From an uncultured Christensenellaceae bacterium (GTDB lineage Bacteria; Bacillota; Clostridia; Christensenellales; Aristaeellaceae): DNA of 13,510 bases. Made by a program: the position numbers and the translations under genes. The stretch's first letter is position 1; each line of letters opens with the position of its first letter. The notes under the pieces are model-generated. The model worked only from the letters and a program-made list of their open reading frames with translations, had not been told where the DNA came from and did no database searches. The DNA lies in the NCBI GenBank assembly GCA_905236495.1, contig CAJOPV010000027.1, positions 1 to 13,510 of the forward strand, given 5' to 3'. This document shows positions 1 through 7,378 of the stretch, piece by piece.

Positions 1-333
1 GATCCGAAGTCCCTCGAAGGTCCCCATGTCTTCGATCAGGCAGAAGCTGGCGATTTTTCCCCCGTCCATGGCGCAATATACCCTGCCGCCCTTTTGATAG
101 ATGGGGGCCCAGGCCTCCTCCACCTGCCGGACGGCCTCCAGAAGCGCCGTCAATGACCCTTCATAGGGCCCGAAGGCGACGCCCTCCGGCACGGGGATTT
201 CCCTTTGATCCGGGGAAAACCCCTTCAGGGGCAGGATCATTTCCGCGTAGGTTTCATTTTCCGGCAGCGCTTTGATATAATCCCGGTCAAAAAAGCCGGG
301 ATGCAGATGATGAAACAATGCCCGATGATCCAT
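1..333 (-). CDS. GNAT family N-acetyltransferase, 3' end cut off by the window edge
   Basis: The first 111 residues of a protein are read from an ATG at 333 with no stop before the window ends, so the C-terminal part is missing. The visible part contains YCAMDGGKIASFCLIEDMG (about residues 93-108), followed by FEGLRI. This resembles the beta-strand region just before the acetyl-CoA binding motif in a clostridial GNAT group, where a conserved Gly-Gly-Pro-Gly stretch would normally follow. The acetyl-CoA motif itself lies outside the window, so the call rests on resemblance to the family as I remember it. The substrate is unknown. The start follows the previous stop codon by three bases and has AGGGGAAG as ribosome binding site inside the previous gene, so it is probably the third gene of the gpmI transcript. 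Confidence 0.72.
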   Translation of the reverse strand, partial: MDHRALFHHLHPGFFDRDYIKALPENETYAEMILPLKGFSPDQREIPVPEGVAFGPYEGSLTALLEAVRQVEEAWAPIYQKGGRVYCAMDGGKIASFCLIEDMGTFEGLRI

Positions 334-336
334 TCG

Positions 337-984
337 TTACTTCCCCTTGCAATACTTTCCCACGTAAGCCGCCGCCAGGTCGTATTCCTGGGCGGGCAGC
401 TTCAGGATCATGGGGGCGCAGCGGGGGGTATGGTACAGGTAGATGGCGGCGGCCTGGGGCTTGTATTTGACGCTCACCACATCCTGCCAGAGGATATGGC
501 GCTCCTGGCTCAGATGCATCATGCTTCCGTCCTGCTGGGGCACGTCCTTGGCCGGGTCGGCGCTTTGCAGCCGGGCCCAGCTTTTGATTTTTCCCGGCTG
601 GTGCCAGGTCTGCAGATGCCCGCCCTGGGGGTCCAGCACATATACGTTCACCTCCCTGCCCTGCAAGAACAGGAACAGGAACAGGAGGATCAGGCCCACG
701 GGCAGCAAGGCAAAAATCACCTTGGGCAGCGGCCCCTGCCAAAGCTGGGCCGTCAGCTGCCCGCCGCTTGCCAGATATTCCAGCCCGAAGATCAGCGCCA
801 GCAGCAGCGCGATCACGGCAAGCAGCGCCATCAGCGCGTCCTTCCAGATGCGCCCGTCCGCCATGGGCACGCAGGCCACGCTCCATACATCCCGCTGGCT
901 GCCCGCGGCGGCGTGCTTTCCGCAGCCCTGGCAGATATCGCCGGGGCTTTCCAGTTTGCACTTTTTGCAGTAGGAATAGATCAT
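337..984 (-). CDS. Zinc-ribbon protein with two membrane segments (unknown function)
   Basis: This is a 215-residue protein that I cannot assign to a named family. Four cysteines in two CxxC pairs (C6/C9 and C18/C21) form an N-terminal zinc ribbon. Two hydrophobic stretches follow, at about 50-70 and 88-107, probably a membrane hairpin that leaves both ends in the cytosol. The remaining 105 residues look beta-rich, with spaced hydrophobic strands such as NVYVLD, ILWQDVVSVKY and AAIYLYH. That pattern fits a bacterial PH-like domain, but this is inference. The ATG overlaps the gpmI stop in an ATGA arrangement, so its translation is probably coupled to gpmI. It could be a membrane sensor or an accessory to a secretion or stress system; nothing in the sequence decides. 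Confidence 0.85.
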   Translation of the reverse strand: MIYSYCKKCKLESPGDICQGCGKHAAAGSQRDVWSVACVPMADGRIWKDALMALLAVIALLLALIFGLEYLASGGQLTAQLWQGPLPKVIFALLPVGLILLFLFLFLQGREVNVYVLDPQGGHLQTWHQPGKIKSWARLQSADPAKDVPQQDGSMMHLSQERHILWQDVVSVKYKPQAAAIYLYHTPRCAPMILKLPAQEYDLAAAYVGKYCKGK

Positions 985-2522
985 TCGATCAGGCTCTTTC
1001 CCGTCATTTCCTTGGGAATCTCAATGCCCATGCTCTCCAGCATGGTGGGGGCGATATCCGCAAGCCGCCCGCCTTCGCGGAGCTTCCTGCCCACCAGCTT
1101 TTCATCGCAGGCGATGAAGGGCACGGGATTGGTGGAATGGGCGGTGAAGGGCTCGCCGGTGACGGGATCGATCATCTGATCGGCGTTGCCGTGATCGGCG
1201 GTGACGAAAGCCCGTCCGCCCATCTTCAGGATCTCCTTCACCAGGATGCCCACGTCCTTATCGATTTCCCGAACGGCGATCTTGGCGGCCTCCATAACGC
1301 CGGTATGGCCCACCATATCGCAATTGGCATAGTTCAGGATCATCACGTCGTATTTGCCGCTGTCGATGAGCTCCAGGGCCTTCCGGGTCACTTCGGGGGC
1401 GCTCATTTCGGGCTTCATATCGAAGGTCGCCACCTTGGGGGAATCGATGAGGAAGCGGTCCTCTCCCTCGTTGGGGGCTTCCACGCCGCCGTTAAAGAAG
1501 AAGGTAACGTGGGCATATTTCTGGGTCTCGGCGATGTGCGCCTGGGTGAGATGCAGCTTTGCCAGGTATTCGCCCAGGGTGTTATCCAGGTTCTCGGGGG
1601 GATTGACGACCTTGAGGCCGGTAAAGGTGGCGTCGTACTGGGTCATGGATACGTACTGTACGGGGATAAAGCCCTTCTTGCGCTGGAAGCCCTGAAAATC
1701 GGGCATGATGAAGGCACGGGTCATCTGCCGCGCCCGGTCGGGCCGGAAATTAAAGAAGATCATGCTGTCCCCCGGCTCCACGGTGGCAAGGGGCTTGCCG
1801 TCCCGTTCGATGACGGTGGGGATCATAAATTCGTCGGTCTTGCCGTTTTCGTAGCTGCGGCGGATGGCCTCCACGGGATCGGTCTCCCGGATGCCCTCTC
1901 CCAGCACGATGGCGTCGTAGCCCTTTTCCACCCGATCCCAGATGTTATCCCGGTCCATGCCCCAGAAGCGGCCCTGGATGCTGGCTACCTGGCCTATGCC
2001 GATCTCCCCGCACTTTTCCACCAGCTGCCGCATATATTCCGCCCCAGAGGTGGGGGGCACGTCCCGCCCGTCCAGATAGCAATGGATGAACACCTTTTTA
2101 AGGCCCCGCTTTTTCGCCATTTCAAGCAGGGCGTACAGATGGGTGATGTGGCTGTGCACGCCGCCGTCGGAAAGCAGGCCCATGAGGTGCAGGCTTCCGC
2201 CGTTTTCCTTCACGGTATCCATGGCCCAGATCAGCGGCTCCTTTTCAAAAAAGACCCCGTCCTGGATATCCTTGGTGATGCGGGTCAATTCCTGATATAC
2301 GATGCGGCCCGCGCCCATGTTCAGATGGCCCACCTCGCTGTTGCCCATCTGCCCGTCGGGAAGGCCCACGTTCATGCCGCTGGCCCCCAACTGGGTGTGA
2401 GGAAAACGGGCCGTCAATTGATCCAGTTCCGGGGTGCCCGCCTGGTATATGGCGTTGCCCTCGTGGGCGGGGTTGATACCGAAGCCATCCATGATAATCA
2501 GGGCCGTCATCGTTTTGCTCAT
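981..2522 (-). CDS. gpmI: 2,3-bisphosphoglycerate-independent phosphoglycerate mutase
   Basis: GpmI interconverts 3- and 2-phosphoglycerate in glycolysis and gluconeogenesis. It is a cytosolic, Mn-dependent enzyme of the alkaline phosphatase superfamily. Read from the ATG at 2522 it is 513 residues, the usual length. Metal ligand D12 (MDGFG) and catalytic S62 (MGNSEVGHLNMGAG) fall at the positions known from the Geobacillus stearothermophilus enzyme. LSDGGVHSH (118-125), HCYLDGRDVPP (147-157), FNFRPDRARQ, NCDMVGHTG and TADHGNADQM supply the remaining substrate and metal residues. A longer reading begins seven codons upstream, but AAAGGAG sits eight bases before the 2522 start and would lie inside that extension, so I prefer the shorter form. 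The gene has its own promoter and is separated from rodA by a terminator. Its stop overlaps the next gene. Confidence 0.97.
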   Translation of the reverse strand: MSKTMTALIIMDGFGINPAHEGNAIYQAGTPELDQLTARFPHTQLGASGMNVGLPDGQMGNSEVGHLNMGAGRIVYQELTRITKDIQDGVFFEKEPLIWAMDTVKENGGSLHLMGLLSDGGVHSHITHLYALLEMAKKRGLKKVFIHCYLDGRDVPPTSGAEYMRQLVEKCGEIGIGQVASIQGRFWGMDRDNIWDRVEKGYDAIVLGEGIRETDPVEAIRRSYENGKTDEFMIPTVIERDGKPLATVEPGDSMIFFNFRPDRARQMTRAFIMPDFQGFQRKKGFIPVQYVSMTQYDATFTGLKVVNPPENLDNTLGEYLAKLHLTQAHIAETQKYAHVTFFFNGGVEAPNEGEDRFLIDSPKVATFDMKPEMSAPEVTRKALELIDSGKYDVMILNYANCDMVGHTGVMEAAKIAVREIDKDVGILVKEILKMGGRAFVTADHGNADQMIDPVTGEPFTAHSTNPVPFIACDEKLVGRKLREGGRLADIAPTMLESMGIEIPKEMTGKSLIE

Positions 2523-2530
2523 GTTGATAT

Positions 2531-2537
2531 CTCCTTT
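2531..2537 (-). promoter_or_regulatory. Ribosome binding site that fixes the gpmI start
   Basis: AAAGGAG on the minus strand lies eight bases upstream of the ATG at 2522. It overlaps the codons that would be used if translation began at the upstream in-frame ATG at 2543, which argues for the 2522 start. Confidence 0.8.
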
Positions 2538-2573
2538 ATGCAATGCCTTGCGTCCTTATCAAACGCACCTTTT

Positions 2574-2602
2574 ATTATAATCCAATTTCCCGCCGCAATC
2601 AA
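2574..2602 (-). promoter_or_regulatory. Sigma-A type promoter of gpmI
   Basis: On the minus strand TTGATT (2602-2597) and a perfect TATAAT (2579-2574) are separated by 17 bases, the optimal spacing for the housekeeping sigma factor. The start of transcription would be near 2567, giving a leader of about 45 bases before gpmI. The promoter sits directly after a terminator, which fits gpmI being an independent transcription unit. The -10 box is complete and the -35 box matches four of six positions. Confidence 0.8.
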
Positions 2603-2616
2603 CCCCCCGGCGGCAT

Positions 2617-2636
2617 AAAAAACGCCCTTCGCGTTT
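2617..2636 (-). terminator. Intrinsic terminator between rodA and gpmI
   Basis: On the minus strand AAACGC and GCGTTT pair into a six-base stem around a GAAGG loop, and the stem runs into a six-T tract (2622-2617). The T tract is only on this strand, so the element ends transcripts coming from rodA. The stem is short, so some read-through into gpmI is possible. Confidence 0.65.
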
Positions 2637-2686
2637 GGCTCGGGGCGGTCGTGACCGTAATATTGCGGTAAATTGACGCATCCCAG

Positions 2687-2709
2687 CGAAAGCCTGTCTA
2701 TGGCTTTCG
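2687..2709. repeat. Perfect inverted repeat just after rodA
   Basis: CGAAAGCC and GGCTTTCG form an eight-base perfect stem with a seven-base loop, eight bases beyond the rodA stop codon. It can be extended by three more pairs across one mismatch. No T tract follows on either strand, so it is not a standard intrinsic terminator. It could protect the 3' end of the elongation-operon mRNA or assist the terminator further downstream. Confidence 0.5.
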
Positions 2710-2717
2710 ATGGAGCG

Positions 2718-3917
2718 TTATCTGTCTGACGAAAGCTTTGCCATGGGCATATTGATATCCGGCATGGTGGTGCGGCTCCGCGTCACGTTCAAAACCAGGG
2801 CGATGGCGGCGATGTTGGTGATAAAATTGCTGCCGCCGTAGCTCAGGAAGGGCAAAGGGATACCCGTAATGGGCATGATGCCCACGTTCATGGCGATATT
2901 CTGGAACACGTGGAAAAACAGCATCGCCATCACCCCGATGATCACCAGCCGTCCAAATTTATCCTGGGTGAACCGGGCCAGATAGATCATCCGCAGGGTC
3001 AGGAACATATACGCCCCGATCACCGCCATGGAGCCCACGAAGCCGAAGCATTCCCCCACCACGGTGAAAATAAAGTCGGTGGAGTTTTCGGGCACGAAGC
3101 CCAGCGTCGCCCAGGAGCTGCTGACGAAGGTGCCGATGCCGGTTATCTGCCCCGCGCCGATGGCTTTCTGGGACTGGATATTCTGGTAGGAAGCGCTTTG
3201 CTGGTACTTGTCCGGGTCGATAAAGGCCAGGATGCGGGCCAGGCGATAATCGGTGCTGTTGGAGATCAGGGCGTAGGCGATCACCAGCCCGATGGCGATG
3301 ACACCCACCGCCACCAGCCCCATCAGCACCCGCATATCCACCTCGGCGAAAAACAGCATCACCATGAACATGAAGATGATAACGATAACGGTGCCCGTTT
3401 CGCCCTGGGCCAGCACCACCAGGCTGGGCATCCCCACGATCAACATAATGCGCAGGAAATCCCTGAATTTGCTCATGGGCTTTTCCACCCGGGAAAGATG
3501 CCGGGCCAGCATGAGCAGGATGGAAAGCTTGGCAAATTCGCTGGGCTGGATGGACCGGCCCAAAATGCTGGATTTCATCCATCCGCGCAGGCCGTTGGAC
3601 ACCTGGCCCGCCAGCAGCGTCACCACCAGCAGCCCCAGCACGGCGTAATAGATCAGCCTGGCACGGCCCCGGTACAGCTCGGTGGGGATCGCCATGACGA
3701 CGCCCACCACCACCGGGCTCACCAGCAGGAAGATGCTCTGCCACATGCTGGACTTGGAATTCAGTATTTTGTTCAAAAGCGGCGCGTTGGCGCTGGCGTC
3801 CACGTCGTAGGTCGCCATGGCGATGCATAAAATGCCGAATACGGACAGGGCATACACCACCACCAGCAGCGGCCAGTCAAAGTGCCCTCTGGAGCGCCAT
3901 CTGGCTTCGGTCATCAT
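2718..3917 (-). CDS. rodA: SEDS peptidoglycan glycosyltransferase RodA
   Basis: RodA polymerises lipid II into glycan strands for sidewall growth, working with its partner transpeptidase PBP2 in the membrane. The protein is 399 residues with about ten hydrophobic segments. SEDS signatures are present: GRSIQPSEFAKLS (120-132), VPENSTDFIFTVVGE (275-289) holding the essential aspartate of the large external loop (D281), and ITGIPLPFLSYGGSN (350-364). One motif departs from the family: the usual (Q/K)PDxGT reads QGETGT at 171-176. The start overlaps the minD stop as ATGA, and GGAGG lies eight to nine bases upstream, so translation is probably coupled. A second ATG follows directly and cannot be excluded. 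FtsW is the main alternative, but the location beside mreBCD and PBP2 supports RodA. Confidence 0.93.
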   Translation of the reverse strand: MMTEARWRSRGHFDWPLLVVVYALSVFGILCIAMATYDVDASANAPLLNKILNSKSSMWQSIFLLVSPVVVGVVMAIPTELYRGRARLIYYAVLGLLVVTLLAGQVSNGLRGWMKSSILGRSIQPSEFAKLSILLMLARHLSRVEKPMSKFRDFLRIMLIVGMPSLVVLAQGETGTVIVIIFMFMVMLFFAEVDMRVLMGLVAVGVIAIGLVIAYALISNSTDYRLARILAFIDPDKYQQSASYQNIQSQKAIGAGQITGIGTFVSSSWATLGFVPENSTDFIFTVVGECFGFVGSMAVIGAYMFLTLRMIYLARFTQDKFGRLVIIGVMAMLFFHVFQNIAMNVGIMPITGIPLPFLSYGGSNFITNIAAIALVLNVTRSRTTMPDINMPMAKLSSDR

Positions 3918-4705
3918 GCGGATACGCCTCCCCGGCGGAAAAAGGCCCTGACGGGGCTTTTTTGATAGGAAGGCAGGGGCACGTCCGCGCCCAGCAGCCG
4001 CCCCGCGATGGCCTCGATTTCCTTGACGAACCGTTTATCGCCGCAGGTAAGAATGGATTGATGCCGAAGCAGCGCCCGATATACCCTGGGGCTTTCCGGC
4101 AGGATGCCAAGCAGCGGCAGATCCAGCGACGATGCCAAGAGGCTGGGGGCCGTCATATCCCCTTTATGCACCAAATCCCGATCCACCCGGTTGAATACGA
4201 TGCCGGGCTTTGGCTCCTCCCGCTGGAAAAGCAGCTCGCTCAGCTTTTCCGCGTCCCGAACGCATACGTCGTCGGGCGTCGCCACGATCACCGGCTCCGC
4301 CGCGGCCCCCAGCAGGTTTTTAAGCCCTCTTCCGATGCCCGCCGGCGCGTCCAGGATCAGGATATCCTTTTCTTCCGACAGGGCGGTGATGATGCGGCCC
4401 ATATCCTTATTCTTCACATCGGAGGGGCGCAGCATCTGGGGCGCCGCCAGCAAGGTGAGATTCTCCAATTGGGGGGATGGCACCAAAGCGCCGGCGATAT
4501 CGCAGCTTCCGCTCACGATATCCCCCAGGTCATAGACCACCTTGTTTTGCATGCCAAGCAGCAGATCGGCGCTGCGCAGCCCGGTATCCCCGTCCAGCAG
4601 CGTCACGTTCTTTCCCTGCCGGGCGTAAAACTCCGCCAGGGCGGCAGCCAGGGTGCTCTTCCCCACCCCGCCCTTGCCGGACATGATCGAAAAAATACGG
4701 CCCAT
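3914..4705 (-). CDS. minD: Septum-site determining ATPase MinD
   Basis: MinD is a P-loop ATPase that dimerises on ATP, binds the membrane and normally recruits the division inhibitor MinC. The 263-residue length matches the family. Visible motifs are the deviant Walker A SGKGGVGKST (9-18) with signature lysine K11 and P-loop lysine K16, LLDGDTGLRSADLLLG (36-51), VVYDLGDIV (56-64), the Walker B ILDAPAGIG (117-125) and FNRVD (171-175). The basic, aromatic C-terminus around SPVRAFFRRGG (250-260) could be the amphipathic membrane-targeting helix. GGAG lies seven bases before the ATG. It sits between mrdA (36-base gap) and rodA (ATGA overlap), with no minC or minE in the window. A different MinD/ParA-family role linked to the elongation complex is therefore possible. 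Confidence 0.88.
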   Translation of the reverse strand: MGRIFSIMSGKGGVGKSTLAAALAEFYARQGKNVTLLDGDTGLRSADLLLGMQNKVVYDLGDIVSGSCDIAGALVPSPQLENLTLLAAPQMLRPSDVKNKDMGRIITALSEEKDILILDAPAGIGRGLKNLLGAAAEPVIVATPDDVCVRDAEKLSELLFQREEPKPGIVFNRVDRDLVHKGDMTAPSLLASSLDLPLLGILPESPRVYRALLRHQSILTCGDKRFVKEIEAIAGRLLGADVPLPSYQKSPVRAFFRRGGVSA

Positions 4706-4741
4706 CTTGTAGCTCCTTTACTGTTCGTCGGTCGGTTGATT

Positions 4742-7378
4742 TCAGGGCGCCAGGCTGTTCCCGCCGGGCAGCGTGAGGCTGTCATCCACCTTGGCTTTCT
4801 CATCCAGATAGAATTCGATGAAATCCCGTGCGGCCCGGGTGGTATAGGCCCCGGACAGGCCGTTGGGGATGAAGCTGACAATGGCGATCTCCGGCTTGGC
4901 GTTGGGGCACATGGCGACGAACCAGCCGTTGTTTTCAAGGTCCAATCGGATCTTGCCGATCGTTACCTGAGAGGTTCCCGTTTTTCCGTACATGACCTCT
5001 TTGGGGGTGTATTTCCAATCCCTGAACTGGGCCGCGGCGGTACCTGTTTCATCGACCACGCCCTCCAGCCCCTTGAGGATATACTGCATATAGGGCTTGG
5101 CGCTGTCCAGTTGATTGAACACGGTGGCGCTGCGCTGGGAGAGGATCTCTCCCTCCGGGGAAATGATGGAATCCACGATGTTGGGGTTATACACGATGGC
5201 ATCGCTTGTGATGGCGCCGATGTAGCGCACCACGGTGATGGGGGTCAAAAGGGTAATGGACTGGCCCACGCCCATCTGAATCTCCTGGCTGCCGCCCCAT
5301 TTGATGGTGTTCAGGTACGTCCACAAATCGCGCATCAGTGCGGCCTGGAGCACCATGGTGCGGGTCATATTCAGTTCGGTCATAAAGATGGGCCTGGCGT
5401 TCACCACCCAGTCGTCAGAGGAGGTGGTGATCGCCATGTCCATCAGGAGCTTGATGCACCGATCCAGCCGGGCGTTATCGTATTCGATGCCGTAGCTGGC
5501 GCCGTAGTTGATGAGATGCTTCTTGATGGCGGCGGCTACGATGGCGGGGGTATCCGTCATCTGCTCGCTCAGGGATACGCTGCTGTCGTACAGGTTCACC
5601 TGATTGCCTACCACCGGGCGCAGCTCGCCGGGCAGGTCGATGCCCGTTTTGCTGGTCAGGCCCATCTGCGCGGCGTATTTGTACAGCCTCTCTTCCGAGG
5701 GGAACTGATCGTACAGCCGGGAAGCGCAGGTATAGAAGAAATAGTTGCAGGAGTTGGTGAGGCCCTCCACGATGGTCTGATCGGAATGATTGGAAGGCTT
5801 GTTGGTCCAGCACTTGGGCGCGTCTTCCCGGTTGTTGGTATATTGCATGAACCGCCCGCCGTCGTCGATCAGCTCGGTGGGGGTCAAAACGCCGTTGGTG
5901 AGGGCCGCCAGGCCCGTTACCATCTTGAAGATCGAGCCGGGCTCGGCCCGGGTCTGGATGGCATAGTTCATAAGCAGGCCCCGCTCATCCTGCACGATCT
6001 GCAATGCGGATTCGCCGCCCTTTGACATGGCGTTCAGATCGTAGTTGGGGTACTGGGCCAGGGCCAGGATATTGCCCTCGTTGCCTTCCTTTAGATCCAT
6101 CACGATCAAAACGCCGGTGGTGGCAAGCCGGATGGGGAATTCCTCCCAATCCCGCAGGGCCACCTTATCCTTGTTGGTTTCCAGCCAGCTGGGGTCGCTC
6201 ATGCGCTTTTCCTGCTCGTTGCGGGTACGCTCCACGTTAGCGGCGATGGCTCTCTCCGCCACCGCCTGGTACTGGGAATTGATGGTGAGCTTCACGGTGT
6301 TGCCGTCCTGGGGCGCGGTGTAGGAAAGCTCCCGGGTCACCTTGCCGTCCGGCGTCACTTCCACCACCCTGGTGCCCTGCCGGTCCTTGATATTGGCGGT
6401 GAGCCAGCTTTCCATGCTGGCCTCGATGCCGTCCTGCCCGATGTAATCGTTCATGGCGTAGCCCGCAGGTTCCAGATCGCTGTAATAATACTGGGCGTTC
6501 TGTATTTTGCCCGTGTAGCCGATCACCGTCGCCGCTAAGGAACTGTTGGGATACACCCGCTTGTCCCCCATGGTGATGCCGAGCCAGGGCATCGACATGC
6601 TGCGCCCCTCGATCTCGCTCACCGTTTCATAGCTCACGTCCTGGGCGATGGAAACGGGCAGGGAGTTGAAGGCGTTATCCTGCATGGTGGTGTTGATGGC
6701 GATGATCTTGAGCACCGTGGCCTCGTCCACCGGGGTGGCGGATACCACCGCCTTGGTATTGGGCAATACCGCGTCCGGCACCACCGATTCGCCGTTGGCA
6801 TCCACCTGGAACAGGTACGTGCCGTCCTCCAGCGCCGTAAAGCCGAAGCGCTGACGCAGGCGGTTGAAGCATTTTTCCGGGGTATCCAGGCTGGAGGTCA
6901 GATAGTTGTTTTCATAGAAATATTGCTTGCGCTTGTTATAGGCGCTTTCGGATATCCCGCTGCCGAAATTGAATTCCCATACGCCCGTTTCCTCGTTGCG
7001 CTTCAGCGGCGCAGTCACGGATATTTCGCCCCCGTGGCTTTCCACGATCTCGATGGCCTCCAGCAGCTGCCGGGTAGGATAATCCCAATCGTTGTTTTCC
7101 CGGTAGAAGGTCACGTTATAGGCCTTTTCGGATTTTGCCAGCACCACCGAATTGATATCGGTGATCATGCCCCGGCTGCCCCGGATGGCGATGGATTTGA
7201 TGCTGTCGCTGCTGGTTTTCACGGCGTATTCCTCGCCGGATACTACCTGCAGGGAATACAGGCTGAAAATGAGCGTGCCGAAGGCCGCCATCACGATCCC
7301 GGTGAACAGCAGGAAGCGAAAATTCAGTTTATGGTCCTTTTTCCTCTTTTTCCGTGATTTGCGGAATTCATCCTTCAC
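4742..7378 (-). CDS. mrdA: Class B penicillin-binding protein 2 (elongation transpeptidase)
   Basis: PBP2 cross-links peptidoglycan for the elongation complex and is the partner of RodA. Residues 1-17 are a very basic cytosolic tail, followed by one membrane anchor (about 20-44) and the pedestal/dimerisation domain. The transpeptidase domain carries all three catalytic motifs: SIFK (S482/K485, the acyl-enzyme serine), SCN (543-545) and KTG (799-801). At 878 residues it is well above the 600-700 of proteobacterial PBP2, with extra sequence in the pedestal and a largely helical insert at about 590-695 between SCN and KTG. It begins with GTG, and the GTGA overlap with the mreD stop plus a strong GGGAGGTGA site six bases upstream fix the start. 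The position next to mreBCD and rodA separates it from the division PBP. Confidence 0.94.
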   Translation of the reverse strand: MKDEFRKSRKKRKKDHKLNFRFLLFTGIVMAAFGTLIFSLYSLQVVSGEEYAVKTSSDSIKSIAIRGSRGMITDINSVVLAKSEKAYNVTFYRENNDWDYPTRQLLEAIEIVESHGGEISVTAPLKRNEETGVWEFNFGSGISESAYNKRKQYFYENNYLTSSLDTPEKCFNRLRQRFGFTALEDGTYLFQVDANGESVVPDAVLPNTKAVVSATPVDEATVLKIIAINTTMQDNAFNSLPVSIAQDVSYETVSEIEGRSMSMPWLGITMGDKRVYPNSSLAATVIGYTGKIQNAQYYYSDLEPAGYAMNDYIGQDGIEASMESWLTANIKDRQGTRVVEVTPDGKVTRELSYTAPQDGNTVKLTINSQYQAVAERAIAANVERTRNEQEKRMSDPSWLETNKDKVALRDWEEFPIRLATTGVLIVMDLKEGNEGNILALAQYPNYDLNAMSKGGESALQIVQDERGLLMNYAIQTRAEPGSIFKMVTGLAALTNGVLTPTELIDDGGRFMQYTNNREDAPKCWTNKPSNHSDQTIVEGLTNSCNYFFYTCASRLYDQFPSEERLYKYAAQMGLTSKTGIDLPGELRPVVGNQVNLYDSSVSLSEQMTDTPAIVAAAIKKHLINYGASYGIEYDNARLDRCIKLLMDMAITTSSDDWVVNARPIFMTELNMTRTMVLQAALMRDLWTYLNTIKWGGSQEIQMGVGQSITLLTPITVVRYIGAITSDAIVYNPNIVDSIISPEGEILSQRSATVFNQLDSAKPYMQYILKGLEGVVDETGTAAAQFRDWKYTPKEVMYGKTGTSQVTIGKIRLDLENNGWFVAMCPNAKPEIAIVSFIPNGLSGAYTTRAARDFIEFYLDEKAKVDDSLTLPGGNSLAP

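Noticed and set aside
2523..2543. Seven-codon N-terminal extension of gpmI
   Set aside because: The extension would contain the AAAGGAG ribosome binding site of the ATG at 2522, and the shorter form puts D12 and S62 at the positions known for the family.
768..2618. Long plus-strand open frame opposite gpmI
   Set aside because: It lies antisense to an unmistakable gpmI, its translation has no family features and is rich in His, Gly and Pro, as expected for antisense frames in GC-rich genes.
3962..6025. Plus-strand open frame of 687 codons opposite minD and mrdA
   Set aside because: It spans two well-identified minus-strand genes and their junction, and its composition is that of an antisense shadow.
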